In this document: in pieces, positions 19,938 to 28,840 of the stretch
Numbering within the stretch: the first letter of the stretch is position 1
How the letters are laid out: every line of letters begins with the position of its first letter
NCBI RefSeq assembly: GCF_900168265.1
Contig: NZ_FVZF01000018.1
Span: 1-64,000 of the forward strand
From: Salegentibacter salarius
Lineage (GTDB): Bacteria > Bacteroidota > Bacteroidia > Flavobacteriales > Flavobacteriaceae
Direction: 5' to 3'
DNA: 64,000 nt
The notes under the pieces: generated by a model
What the model was told of the DNA's origin: nothing
What the model saw: only the letters and a program-made list of their open reading frames with translations
The model's database searches: none
Translations under genes and position numbers: made by a program

Positions 19938-20816
19938 ATGAAGTCATTTATTGGTACCGGTGTAGCTTTGATAACTCCTTTTAAGGAAGATTTATCTGTA
20001 GATGTGCAAGCACTGGAAAACCTGGTAGAAAACCAGATCGCAAATGGAGTAGATTACCTGGTGGTTTTAGGTACAACCGCCGAGAGTGCCAGTCTTGATA
20101 AAGAAGAAAAACAACTTGTAATAGATACCGTAGTTAAGCAGAATAATAAACGCCTGCCTTTGGTTTTAGGTCTTGGTGGGAATAACACGCGTGTAGTATG
20201 TAATGAGTTGGAGTCTGGGGATTTCTCAGGATTTGAAGCTATACTTTCGGTTTCACCTTTTTATAACAAACCAACCCAGGAAGGTATTTACCAGCATTTT
20301 AAAGCTGTAGCTGCCGCTTCGCCGCTGCCGTTAATTCTTTATAATGTACCGGGTAGAACAGCTTCTAATATGCTTCCGGAAACTATAAACCGTATCGCGA
20401 GAGATTTTGATAATGTTATTGGGGTGAAAGAAGCTGCCGGTGATATGGTACAGGCTATGAAATTAATAAGTTTGGTGCCAAAAGATTTCCTTGTAATTTC
20501 GGGAGACGATATGCTTACTTTGCCTATGATCTTAGCCGGAGGGAAAGGAGTGATCTCGGTAATCGGGCAGGGATTGCCTGCGGAATTCTCTAAAATGGTT
20601 TTTCTGGGATTAGAAGGGAAAGCATCTGAAGCATACGCACTTCATTATAAATTGCAACGATCTATAGACTTGATTTTTGCTGAAGGAAATCCCGCCGGAA
20701 TTAAAGCTTTACTTGCTTTAAAAGGGAGTATTCAAAATTACCTAAGATTACCATTGTTGAAAGCTACACCTGCACTTCAGCAGCAAATTGAAGATTTTCT
20801 GAAAAATTTTAAATAA
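19938..20816 (+). CDS. dapA: 4-hydroxy-tetrahydrodipicolinate synthase
   Basis: First committed step to DAP and lysine, condensing pyruvate with aspartate semialdehyde. 292 residues, an aldolase barrel. Schiff-base Lys164 in [10 protein letters not shown], Tyr135 in YNVPGRTA and Thr46/Thr47 in LGTTAES are all in place. It has its own -7 box and is followed by a repeat element that ends in a T run. Confidence 0.97.
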   Translation: MKSFIGTGVALITPFKEDLSVDVQALENLVENQIANGVDYLVVLGTTAESASLDKEEKQLVIDTVVKQNNKRLPLVLGLGGNNTRVVCNELESGDFSGFEAILSVSPFYNKPTQEGIYQHFKAVAAASPLPLILYNVPGRTASNMLPETINRIARDFDNVIGVKEAAGDMVQAMKLISLVPKDFLVISGDDMLTLPMILAGGKGVISVIGQGLPAEFSKMVFLGLEGKASEAYALHYKLQRSIDLIFAEGNPAGIKALLALKGSIQNYLRLPLLKATPALQQQIEDFLKNFK

Positions 20817-20820
20817 ACTA

Positions 20821-20858
20821 GCGAGGAGTATTTAAATCTCGAATATCGAGTAAATTTT
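20821..20858. repeat. Partial copy of the 92-bp dispersed element
   Basis: GCGAGGAGTATTTAAATCTC followed by GAATATCGAGTAAA resembles one end of the elements at 52.7 and 61.5 kb (AATCTCGAT-ATCGAGTAAA hairpin). It starts a few bases after the dapA stop. Confidence 0.5.
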
Positions 20859-20873
20859 AAAAACTAATTACAG

Positions 20874-20999
20874 AGACTGTCTGAAAAGTTTGGTTTCGTC
20901 AAGCTGAACTTGTTTCAGCTTCTAACATGTTTTGAATATCAACATTTTAGATTCTGAAATGAATTCAGAATGACGATTTAAATTCTTTTCAGACAGTCT
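20874..20999. repeat. REP pair inside a 15-bp outer inverted repeat
   Basis: The outer arms AGACTGTCTGAAAAG (20874-20888) and its exact complement (20985-20999) enclose two units: 20897-20925 (AAGCTGAA/TTCAGCTT) and the inverted 20947-20975 (ATTCTGAA/TTCAGAAT). TATTTTTT follows on the plus strand, so it may also end dapA transcription. No clear target duplication was seen. Confidence 0.8.
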
Positions 21000-21108
21000 T
21001 ATTTTTTCAGCTTGGACCTTAATTTCCCCATTTTCAGTATAATAAAAAGGGAGTTAAAAGGTTGTCTAAGGTGGGTACACAAAGTTTTTTTTATACTAAA
21101 GAAAAATG

Positions 21109-21116
21109 TACTTTTG
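21109..21116 (+). promoter_or_regulatory. -7 box that fixes the bamD start
   Basis: TACTTTTG matches TAnnTTTG exactly. It overlaps the codons of an in-frame upstream ATG at 21106, so that ATG cannot be in the mRNA; translation should begin at 21136. Confidence 0.6.
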
Positions 21117-21135
21117 CCAGATGTTTTTACAAATG

Positions 21136-21960
21136 ATGAAGAAAGCAATTTTATTAGCGGCAGTTTTAATGCTAACGGTGTCCTGCGGGGAATATCAGGA
21201 ATTACTTAAAAGCGATGATAGCGGAAAGAAATATAGCTATGCCGAGCAGTTGTACAACGAAGCCCAGGAAGAAGGCGATAAACGTAAATATCGCAAAGCC
21301 TTAAGGTTGTTTGAACAAATTGTTCCGGAATATCGTGGGAAACCCCAGGGAGAAAAGCTTAGCTTTTTATTTGCAAACACTTATTATGAATTAGGCGATT
21401 ATTACCTTTCTTCATACGAGTTTGAGCGTTTTCAGCAATCTTATCCTAATAGTGAGAAAGTAGAAGAGGCAGCTTTTAAAAAGGCAAGAAGTTTTTACGA
21501 ACTTTCCCCAAGTTATGCTCTGGATCAAACCGATACTGATAAGGCAGTTGCAGAACTTCAGGCTTATCTAAATACATATCCGGAAGGCGAACATGTAGAA
21601 GAAGCCAACGATATGGCGGCTGAATTGCGTATAAAACTGGAAAAAAAGGAATACGAAATTGCCAAGCAATATCATTTAACAGGAGAAGCAAGAGCCGGAA
21701 ATTACCGGGCTGCTATCACCTCGTTTACAAACTTTTTAGCTAATAATCCCGGGTCTCCGTTTAGAGAAGGCGCACATTATTACAGGTTCGATTCGGCTTA
21801 CCAATTGGCTGTAAATAGTTTTAGGGATTTAATGGAAGAGCGCCTTAGAGAAGCGCTGGAATTTTACCAGACTTACAAAAAGTATTATCCGGAAGGCGAA
21901 TATATTGAGCCTATGGAAGCTTCAGTAGAAGATATAAAATCACGCTTACAAAATTTTTAA
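21136..21960 (+). CDS. bamD: Outer-membrane assembly lipoprotein BamD
   Basis: Component of the BAM complex that inserts beta-barrel proteins. 274 residues from MKKAILLAAVLMLTVSCGEY, with lipobox LTVSC (Cys17). TPR-like repeats follow, including FEQIVPEYRGKPQGEKLSF, YYLSSYEFERFQQSYP and the BamD-typical YLNTYPEGEHVEEA. The promoter and lipoprotein signal both favour the start at 21136 over 21106. First gene of bamD-omega-coaBC-porD-like. Confidence 0.9.
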   Translation: MKKAILLAAVLMLTVSCGEYQELLKSDDSGKKYSYAEQLYNEAQEEGDKRKYRKALRLFEQIVPEYRGKPQGEKLSFLFANTYYELGDYYLSSYEFERFQQSYPNSEKVEEAAFKKARSFYELSPSYALDQTDTDKAVAELQAYLNTYPEGEHVEEANDMAAELRIKLEKKEYEIAKQYHLTGEARAGNYRAAITSFTNFLANNPGSPFREGAHYYRFDSAYQLAVNSFRDLMEERLREALEFYQTYKKYYPEGEYIEPMEASVEDIKSRLQNF

Positions 21961-21973
21961 TAGTAGAAGAAAG

Positions 21974-22306
21974 ATGGATATTAAAAAGACAGACGCACCA
22001 ATTAACACAATTACCTTCGATAAGAACAAGGTAGACGAGCCAACTAATAACATATACGAGGCTATTTCTGTGGTTGCAAAAAGAGCAAACCAGATCAATT
22101 CTGAGATCAAAAAAGAATTATTGGAAAAGCTTGACGAATTTGCTACTTATAACGACAGTCTTGACGAGATCTTTGAGAATAAAGAGCAAATTGAGGTTTC
22201 TAAGTTTTACGAAAAACTTCCAAAACCACACGCACTTGCTATGCAGGAATGGTTAGACGGTAAGATCTATTACCGAAACACTAAAGATTCTGAAGCAGAA
22301 GCTTAA
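21974..22306 (+). CDS. RNA polymerase omega subunit, Bacteroidota type
   Basis: 110 residues. The central NNIYEAISVVAKRANQINSE matches the omega core (Y-A-ARAxQ-like motif), preceded by a charged N-terminus and followed by a Bacteroidota-specific acidic extension (LDEFATYNDSLDEIFENKEQ). It helps assemble RNA polymerase. Placed between bamD and coaBC; an omega gene next to coaBC is a common arrangement. Confidence 0.85.
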   Translation: MDIKKTDAPINTITFDKNKVDEPTNNIYEAISVVAKRANQINSEIKKELLEKLDEFATYNDSLDEIFENKEQIEVSKFYEKLPKPHALAMQEWLDGKIYYRNTKDSEAEA

Positions 22307-22311
22307 TTAAG

Positions 22312-23517
22312 ATGTCTGTACTAAAAGGCAAAAAAGTGCTTTTGGGCATAAGTGGCGGTATTGCTGCCTATAAATCTGCATTTTTAGTACGCTTGTTTAT
22401 TAAAGCCGGTGCACAGGTAAAAGTTGTGATGACGCCGGCTGCTAAAGAATTTGTTACTCCGCTTACACTTTCTACCTTGTCTAAGAACGAGGTATTTTCT
22501 TCTTTTACAGAAGATGATGAAGATGAGCAATGGAACAACCATGTAGAACTCGGCCTTTGGGCCGATTTTATGGTTTTGGCCCCTGCCACAGCCAATACCC
22601 TATCTAAAATGGCTTCGGGGAATAGTGACAACTTTTTGCTCGCAACCTACCTATCTGCTAAATGTCCGGTATTCTTTGCACCAGCAATGGATTTGGATAT
22701 GTTTAAGCACCCTTCCACAAAAAATAGTTTTGAGAGCCTTAAATCCTACGGAAATATTATGATTCCCGCAGGAACCGGTGAACTTGCCAGTGGTTTAAAA
22801 GGCGAAGGTAGAATGGCAGAGCCCGAGGAGATCATCGAATTTTTGGAAAACTATTTTTCTGAAAATTTACCGCTGCAGGGAAAGAAAATTTTAATTACCG
22901 CCGGCCCAACTTACGAGGCTATAGATCCGGTTCGTTTTATTGGAAACCATTCCAGTGGAAAAATGGGCTTTGAACTTGCCAAAAAAGCCGCTGAACTTGG
23001 AGCTGAGGTGATCCTTATTTCCGGCCCTACACATTTGGAAATCGATGATCCAAAGATCAACTTAATTAGAGTAGTTAGTACAAGAGAAATGTACACCGCT
23101 GTACATGATCATTTTGAAAATGTAGATGTGGCGATTGCTGCTGCCGCGGTTTCAGATTATAAACCGAAGATCGTAGCGGCTCAAAAAATAAAAAAGGCCG
23201 AAGAAAATCTAAGCCTGGAACTTACCAAAACCCAGGATATTCTCTTGTCGATGGGGAAAAAGAAAACCCATCAAAAACTTATTGGTTTTGCTTTAGAAAC
23301 CAATAACGAATTGGAACACGCCCGGGGAAAACTCTTAAAGAAAAACCTGGATTTTATAGTGCTTAATTCTATGAACGATGCCGGCGCCGGATTTAAAAAA
23401 GATTCCAATAAGATCACTTTGGTTTATAAAGATTCAGAAAAAGCTTTTGATCTAAAATCCAAGGCCGAGGTTGCAACCGATATTTTAAACGAAATTGTAC
23501 ATTTGTTAGATGCGTAA
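22312..23517 (+). CDS. coaBC: Phosphopantothenoylcysteine decarboxylase / phosphopantothenate-cysteine ligase
   Basis: Two steps of coenzyme A synthesis. 401 residues: the N-terminal flavin decarboxylase CoaC (about 1-185) with GISGGIAAYKS, His in NNHVELGLWAD, the APATANTLSKMASG loop and PAMDLDM. The C-terminal ligase CoaB has ITAGPTYEAIDPVRFIGNHS, AAAVSDYKP and IKKAEENLSLELTKTQDIL. It is 5 bases after omega and overlaps the next gene by 8. coaE is at 29.8 kb. Confidence 0.97.
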   Translation: MSVLKGKKVLLGISGGIAAYKSAFLVRLFIKAGAQVKVVMTPAAKEFVTPLTLSTLSKNEVFSSFTEDDEDEQWNNHVELGLWADFMVLAPATANTLSKMASGNSDNFLLATYLSAKCPVFFAPAMDLDMFKHPSTKNSFESLKSYGNIMIPAGTGELASGLKGEGRMAEPEEIIEFLENYFSENLPLQGKKILITAGPTYEAIDPVRFIGNHSSGKMGFELAKKAAELGAEVILISGPTHLEIDDPKINLIRVVSTREMYTAVHDHFENVDVAIAAAAVSDYKPKIVAAQKIKKAEENLSLELTKTQDILLSMGKKKTHQKLIGFALETNNELEHARGKLLKKNLDFIVLNSMNDAGAGFKKDSNKITLVYKDSEKAFDLKSKAEVATDILNEIVHLLDA

Positions 23518-24397
23518 ATTGCTATTTCTTATTCTTTTAGTGGCCGGGATGCCTTTTGCTGTCGCCCAGGAACTCAACTGTGAAATAGTGATCAATACCG
23601 AACAAACGGGGCAAAGCAACCTTTCTGTTTTTAGAACTTTAGAAAGTTCGCTTCGGGAATTTGTAAATCAAACTTCCTGGACCGATAAGGAATTTCAACC
23701 GGGAGAACGCATCAACTGCAGTATGTTTATCACCATAAATGAGTTTGAAGGTGAATCTTTCAGTGGGACTATCCAGGTGCAGTCATCAAGACCGGTATAC
23801 GGCTCTAATATGGTAAGTCCTATTTTTAATTTTAACGATAATCAATTCAGTTTTAATTACCGGGAATATCAGCCTTTAAATTATAGTCAGAACTCGTTTT
23901 CCAATAACCTGGTTTCAGTAGTTTCTTTCTATGTATATACCATTTTGGGAATGGACGCCGATTCCTTCGCGCCCGAAGGCGGCACCGAGTATTACCAGGA
24001 AGCCAATCGAATTGTAAATCTCGCGCAACAAAGCGGTAGAACCGGTTGGAGTGGCGCCGATGGGCAAAGCTCTCGCTTTCGTTTGAATTCCGATCTGCTT
24101 TCTAATATGTTCACTGAATATCGTAGCGCTTTGTATCAATATCACCGCCAGGGACTAGATGTGATGCATAAAGATCCTGAAGCCGGTAAAATAACTATTG
24201 CTGATGCGATAGAAGGTTTAACTACTATGAATTCCAGGCGGGCAAATTCTTTGCTGCTTAGAACTTTTTTTGACGCCAAAGCCGATGAAGTAACCCAGCT
24301 CTTTAGCGGAGGCCCCGATATTAATCGTCCTCGCTTTACCGAAACTTTAAGTGGCCTGGCACCACGATATGCCCGTAACTGGAGAAATATTCAATAG
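23510..24397 (+). CDS. DUF4835 family protein, PorD-like
   Basis: 295 residues with a signal peptide (MRKLLFLILLVAGMPFAVAQ). The body begins ELNCEIVINTEQTGQSN and contains FSGTIQVQSSRPVYGSNM and the conserved NYREYQPLNYSQNSFSNNLVSVVSFYVYTI-type region, characteristic of DUF4835. Members are annotated as PorD, an accessory protein of type IX secretion. It overlaps coaBC, a placement I recall as common in Bacteroidota. A T9SS cargo is encoded at 33.2 kb. Confidence 0.82.
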   Translation: MRKLLFLILLVAGMPFAVAQELNCEIVINTEQTGQSNLSVFRTLESSLREFVNQTSWTDKEFQPGERINCSMFITINEFEGESFSGTIQVQSSRPVYGSNMVSPIFNFNDNQFSFNYREYQPLNYSQNSFSNNLVSVVSFYVYTILGMDADSFAPEGGTEYYQEANRIVNLAQQSGRTGWSGADGQSSRFRLNSDLLSNMFTEYRSALYQYHRQGLDVMHKDPEAGKITIADAIEGLTTMNSRRANSLLLRTFFDAKADEVTQLFSGGPDINRPRFTETLSGLAPRYARNWRNIQ

Positions 24398-24406
24398 AAG
24401 ATTTTC

Positions 24407-24568
24407 ACTCGATAATCGGGGTTTAAAAGTTGAATATCCGTAAACAGTCATACTTTTAAAATTTAGACGTCACCCTGAACTGGTTTCAGAGCCTGCTCCG
24501 ATTTCTATTGGAGGTCTAAGTTGGGTAGGTACTATCGTGTTAGATGCTGAAACAAGTTCAGCATGACG
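24407..24568. repeat. Fragment of the 92-bp element plus a long-form REP pair
   Basis: The 350-base gap before recN holds ACTCGATAATCGGGGTTTAA (24407-24426). It also holds a long-form REP unit (24468-24519), with ACCCTGAA/TTCAGAG and an added hairpin CTCCGAT-TTCT-ATTGGAG. An inverted standard unit (24540-24568, ATGCTGAA/TTCAGCAT) follows. Nothing else recognisable lies in the gap. Confidence 0.75.
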
Positions 24569-24747
24569 ATTTTTCATAAATTCACTTTTATGAGGGAAAC
24601 CGGATATATATTTGAAAAGTATTATTTCTTTAGCAAACCTCTGTATAATCAAATTTTTTTCTTTTGATATAACTTCCGGGTTTACCCGAAGTTTATTGTT
24701 GATTAGGAATAATTTCTCCCGTATATTTAGCCCAAATTTAGTTCACT

Positions 24748-26400
24748 TTGCTCACAGCTCTATCCATAAAAAATTACGCCTTAATTGAAGATATCAATAT
24801 TAAACTTCAAGAGGGTTTTACCATTATCACGGGAGAAACCGGTGCCGGTAAGTCTATTATGCTGGGCGCGCTTGGTCTCCTTTTAGGTAACCGTGCCGAT
24901 TACGGAAGTATTCGGGATGCCGATAAGAAATGCGTGATAGAAGGTTCTTTCAATATTTCTAATTACAGGCTAAAAGATTTCTTTTTAACCGAAGATCTGG
25001 ATTATGAAGAAAACACCATTATTAGGCGTGAAATTTTGGCTTCAGGGAAATCCCGGGCTTTTGTAAACGATACACCGGTAAAACTGACTTCCCTTAATAA
25101 ACTGGGAGAGTATTTAATAGATATCCATAGTCAGCACGAAACTTTGAGTTTGGGAAATAACGATTATCAATTCCAGGTGATCGATACTATTGCTAATAGC
25201 GATGCTTTTCTGCTGGAATATAAAACGGAACTTAAAGCTTACAAAAAATTACAAAAACAACTTGTTGAATTAAAGGAACAACAAGCACAGGCTACCAAAG
25301 AATACGATTACAACCTCTTTTTGCTGAATGAACTTGAAGAAGCTCGTTTGGAAAACGGGATGCAGGAAGAACTGGAAACTCGTTACGAAGAACTGAGTAA
25401 TGTTGAAGAACTAACCGAAAACCTGAGTTCAGCTTTAAATTTACTCGAGCAGGAAGAAATAGGAAGTTTAGATAGCTTAAAACAGGCTCGTTCCTCTTTG
25501 GCCAGAATTGCAAACCTTTCTTCAAATTATGAGAATCTACACCAGCGGATTGAAAGTGTAATTATTGAATTGGACGATCTTTCTACTGAAGTAACTGATG
25601 CCTTAGATAGGGTAGAAGCGAATCCCGAAGAATTGGAAGCTACCAATCAAAAGCTTCAGTTGATCTATAATCTACAGAAAAAGCATTCCGCAGAAAATAT
25701 TGCTGAATTACTACAAATAAAAGAAGAGTTGCAGGAAAAAGTTTCGGTAAGTGAAAATGCCGAAAACGCACTTTCAGAATTAGAGAATGCCATTGTAAAA
25801 CAGGAAACCAAATTGGGAACTGTTGCTGCAAAACTTCACGAAAAACGAAAAGCAATTATCCCGACTTTTATCAAAGAAGCCGAGACTTTATTGGACGACC
25901 TTGGAATGCCAAACGCCCGATTAAAAATAGAGCTGAAAAAATCAGGTAACTTTCTTGCTAACGGGCAGGATGAATTATTCTGGTACCTGGCGGCGAATAA
26001 AGGTGGAGACTTTAAAGAAATTAAAAAAGCGGCTTCCGGCGGTGAGCTTTCAAGGATTATGCTGGCCGTAAAAAGTATCCTGGCAGCGCAAAGTAAACTG
26101 CCTACAATAATTTTTGATGAAATAGATACGGGAGTTTCCGGAGATATTGCCCAAAAAATGGCGGGGATCTTACAGCGCATGGGGAATTCTATGCAGGTAA
26201 TTGCAATTACCCATTTGCCGCAAATTGCCGGGAAAGGAAACAGTCATTTTAAAATATTTAAAGAAGATTCAGCTAATGCCACTACCACCAAGATCGAGGA
26301 ATTAAAAGATGGCGAGCGGGTAGAGGAGCTGGCGATGATGTTAGGTGGTAAAAATATAGGAGAATCGGCGCGGGCTCACGCACGTGCACTTTTAGATTAA
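24748..26400 (+). CDS. recN: DNA repair protein RecN
   Basis: SMC-like ATPase for double-strand break repair. 550 residues: N-terminal ATPase half with Walker A GETGAGKS (29-36), a long coiled-coil middle (about 155-370), and C-terminal SGGELSRIMLA signature and Walker B IIFDEIDTGVSG. The start is TTG at 24748: an in-frame TAG lies at 24739 and the first ATG would fall after Walker A. MLTALSIKNYALIEDI also matches family N-termini. Confidence 0.97.
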   Translation: MLTALSIKNYALIEDINIKLQEGFTIITGETGAGKSIMLGALGLLLGNRADYGSIRDADKKCVIEGSFNISNYRLKDFFLTEDLDYEENTIIRREILASGKSRAFVNDTPVKLTSLNKLGEYLIDIHSQHETLSLGNNDYQFQVIDTIANSDAFLLEYKTELKAYKKLQKQLVELKEQQAQATKEYDYNLFLLNELEEARLENGMQEELETRYEELSNVEELTENLSSALNLLEQEEIGSLDSLKQARSSLARIANLSSNYENLHQRIESVIIELDDLSTEVTDALDRVEANPEELEATNQKLQLIYNLQKKHSAENIAELLQIKEELQEKVSVSENAENALSELENAIVKQETKLGTVAAKLHEKRKAIIPTFIKEAETLLDDLGMPNARLKIELKKSGNFLANGQDELFWYLAANKGGDFKEIKKAASGGELSRIMLAVKSILAAQSKLPTIIFDEIDTGVSGDIAQKMAGILQRMGNSMQVIAITHLPQIAGKGNSHFKIFKEDSANATTTKIEELKDGERVEELAMMLGGKNIGESARAHARALLD

Positions 26401-26523
26401 GACAATGTTCCGAAACTAATTTTATTATATTTACCCGATAATAGAGTTTTTAAATAATTTTCCCATTAAATTATCAAGAGCAGAGCTAATTTATGGGCTA
26501 ACAACCAAGAAAAATATATCACT

Positions 26524-27351
26524 ATGTCATATAACCTGTTAAAAGGAAAAAAAGGAATTATTTTTGGCGCTTTAGATGAGAATTCTATCGCCTGGAAAAC
26601 CGCTGAACGTATTAAAGAAGAAGGCGGGGAATTTGTTTTAACCAATGCGCCCATCGCTTTAAGAATGGGAACTATTAAAGAATTGGCTGAAAAGACCGGT
26701 TCTGAAGTTATTCCTGCCGATGCCACTAAAATTGAAGACCTGGAAAACCTGGTTGAAAAATCTATGGAAATTCTTGGTGGGAAAATAGATTTCGTGCTTC
26801 ACGCTATCGGGATGTCGGTAAACGTTAGAAAAGGAAATCATTATACCGAGCAGAACTACGATTTCACCCAAAAGGGCTGGGATATTTCTGCGGTTTCTTT
26901 TCATAAAACCATGCAGGTGCTTTATAAAAAAGAAGCGATGAACGAGTGGGGAAGTATTGTAGCGCTTAGCTATATGGCCGCACAACGTGTATTCCCAGAT
27001 TATAATGATATGGCCGATAACAAAGCCTTTTTAGAATCTATTGCACGTAGTTTTGGTTATTTCTTCGGAAAAGATCACAAAGTAAGAGTGAATACCATTT
27101 CACAATCGCCAACACCAACTACTGCGGGACAGGGTGTAAAAGGATTTGACGGTTTTATCGCTTATGCCGATAAAATGTCGCCGCTTGGTAATGCAACCGC
27201 ATTAGAGTGCGCCGATTATACCGTGAGCCTGTTCTCTGATCTTACTAAAAAAGTAACCCTTCAAAACCTTTTCCACGATGGTGGTTTCGCCAATATGGGA
27301 GTAAGCCAGGAAGTAATGGAATCTTTTGTAAAAGGGCAGGAGGAGAAGTAA
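26524..27351 (+). CDS. fabI: Enoyl-[acyl-carrier-protein] reductase FabI
   Basis: NADH-dependent last step of each fatty-acid elongation cycle; target of triclosan-type inhibitors. 275 residues of the short-chain reductase fold. The FabI-type Tyr-x6-Lys pair is present (Tyr160, Lys167 in DYNDMADNKAFLES), and the start GKKGIIFGALDENSIAW is the nucleotide-binding turn. Ends at a strong hairpin built from REP sequence. Confidence 0.96.
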   Translation: MSYNLLKGKKGIIFGALDENSIAWKTAERIKEEGGEFVLTNAPIALRMGTIKELAEKTGSEVIPADATKIEDLENLVEKSMEILGGKIDFVLHAIGMSVNVRKGNHYTEQNYDFTQKGWDISAVSFHKTMQVLYKKEAMNEWGSIVALSYMAAQRVFPDYNDMADNKAFLESIARSFGYFFGKDHKVRVNTISQSPTPTTAGQGVKGFDGFIAYADKMSPLGNATALECADYTVSLFSDLTKKVTLQNLFHDGGFANMGVSQEVMESFVKGQEEK

Positions 27352-27360
27352 AAAATTAAG

Positions 27361-27393
27361 TTCAGCGTGACGTTTTTTTTACGTCACGCTGAA
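27361..27393 (+). terminator. Terminator-like hairpin after fabI made of repeat sequence
   Basis: TTCAGCGTGACGT, seven T, ACGTCACGCTGAA: a 13-bp perfect stem 9 bases after the fabI stop. The left arm is half of a REP unit and the right arm is the start of the next full unit. Confidence 0.65.
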
Positions 27394-27786
27394 TTTATTT
27401 CAGAGTCTGATATGATTGGAACTCAACTCAACTTAGATTCTGAAACGAGTTCAGAATGACGAAAACCACCTTGCCGTCACGCTGAATTTATTTCAGCGTC
27501 TAACATGAAATGAAGTTATCTCGACTTAGACCTCCGGATAAAAATCGGAGCAGGCTCTGAAACCAGTTCAGGGTGACGTTTTGATTCACGTCATGCTGTT
27601 CCGAAGTAGGGATATTTCAGTGTGAAATTATCTTAGCTAAGACCCTGAAGTTTCTAAAGCCTGTTTAGCATCACAAAAAACACGTCATGCTTAACTTGTT
27701 TCAGCATCTAACGTGATTTAAAATTGTGCTGATCTTAGACCTCCGATAGAAATCGGAGCAGGCTCTGAAACAAGTTCAGGGTGACG
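27382..27786. repeat. Tandem array of four REP pairs
   Basis: The 481-base gap between fabI and the glycosyltransferase gene is nearly all repeat. Units are at 27382-27410, 27475-27503 and 27683-27711. Inverted partners are at 27433-27461 and, in long form with a CTCCGAT/ATCGGAG hairpin, 27526-27578 and 27735-27786. A decayed pair with an insertion lies at about 27589-27673. Stem variants are CG, TT, CC and TG. Confidence 0.8.
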
Positions 27787-27832
27787 TTAAGGAGAAATAT
27801 TTAATTAAAAATCTTCAAATTCTAATTAAAGC

Positions 27833-28840
27833 ATGACCCTGGAATATTCCTTTGTAATTCCCGTGTACAACCGCCCAGATGAGGTAAGGGAATTATTGGA
27901 AAGTATGCTTCAGCTTCAATTTTCCCGAGATTATGAGATCGTAATTGTAGAAGACGGCTCTAGTATTACTTCACAGGAGATCGTAGAAGAATTTCAGGAG
28001 CAACTCAATATTAGCTATTATTTTAAACCAAATTCTGGGCCCGGGGATTCCCGAAATTTTGGGATGAAAAAAGCAAAAGGCAATTTTTGCCTTATTCTGG
28101 ATTCTGATGTTTTACTCCCTCAAAATTACCTGCAGGAAGTAGATAAATTCCTTCAACAAAATTACTGCGATTGTTTTGGCGGGCCAGATGCCTCGCATCC
28201 TTCTTTCAGCAATACGCAAAAGGCCATAGATTATACCATGACCTCGTTTTTTACTACCGGTGGAATTCGTGGAAAGAAGTCTTCGGTTAATGATTTTCAG
28301 CCCAGGAGTTTTAATATGGGAATTTCTCAAAAAGCTTTTGAAGCATCAGGCGGGTTTGGCCAGATTCATCCCGGCGAAGATCCAGATCTTTCCCTCAGGC
28401 TTAAAAAACTGGGTTTTAAACTCTGTTTAATTCCCAATGCCGTGGTGTTCCATAAACGCCGAATAGACTGGTCTAAATTTTATACACAAGTGAAAAAATT
28501 TGGGCTCGTGCGGCCTATTCTCAATAAGTGGCATCCGGGTTCGGCTAAGATCACTTATTGGTTTCCAGCGGTTTTTACTTTTGGACTTTTATTTGCTGTT
28601 CTTCTTTTAAAACTGGGATTTTGGTGGCTATTTCTATTATATGTTTTATATTTTATGCTCATTGCCACTCATGCATCAATTAAAAACAAAAGTTTAGGAA
28701 TTGGTTTACTGGCTGTTTATGCTGCCCTGGTACAATTTTTTGGCTACGGTTACGGTTTTATAAGGTCGGTTTGGTATATTCAAATTTTAAAACAAGATCC
28801 GGAACTCAAATTCCCGAATTTATTCTTTAAAAATGTTTAA
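27833..28840 (+). CDS. Family 2 glycosyltransferase, membrane-anchored
   Basis: 335 residues. GT-A catalytic domain with FVIPVYNRPDEV, VEDGSS (Asp41) and the metal-binding LDSDVLLP (Asp90, Asp92); the downstream GEDPDLSLRLKKLGF supplies the catalytic-base region. Two to three membrane segments follow (about 243-310). Acceptor unknown. Its end overlaps the YbbR-like gene by 8 bases. Confidence 0.9.
   Translation: MTLEYSFVIPVYNRPDEVRELLESMLQLQFSRDYEIVIVEDGSSITSQEIVEEFQEQLNISYYFKPNSGPGDSRNFGMKKAKGNFCLILDSDVLLPQNYLQEVDKFLQQNYCDCFGGPDASHPSFSNTQKAIDYTMTSFFTTGGIRGKKSSVNDFQPRSFNMGISQKAFEASGGFGQIHPGEDPDLSLRLKKLGFKLCLIPNAVVFHKRRIDWSKFYTQVKKFGLVRPILNKWHPGSAKITYWFPAVFTFGLLFAVLLLKLGFWWLFLLYVLYFMLIATHASIKNKSLGIGLLAVYAALVQFFGYGYGFIRSVWYIQILKQDPELKFPNLFFKNV

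Noticed and set aside
20874-20999. Small insertion sequence or transposon with terminal repeats
   Set aside because: 126 bp, no coding capacity and no visible target duplication; classed as a composite palindromic repeat instead.
27361-27786. Possible CRISPR array after fabI
   Set aside because: Repeats alternate in orientation, vary in stem bases and have spacers that are decayed or shared; no cas genes. It is a palindromic repeat array.
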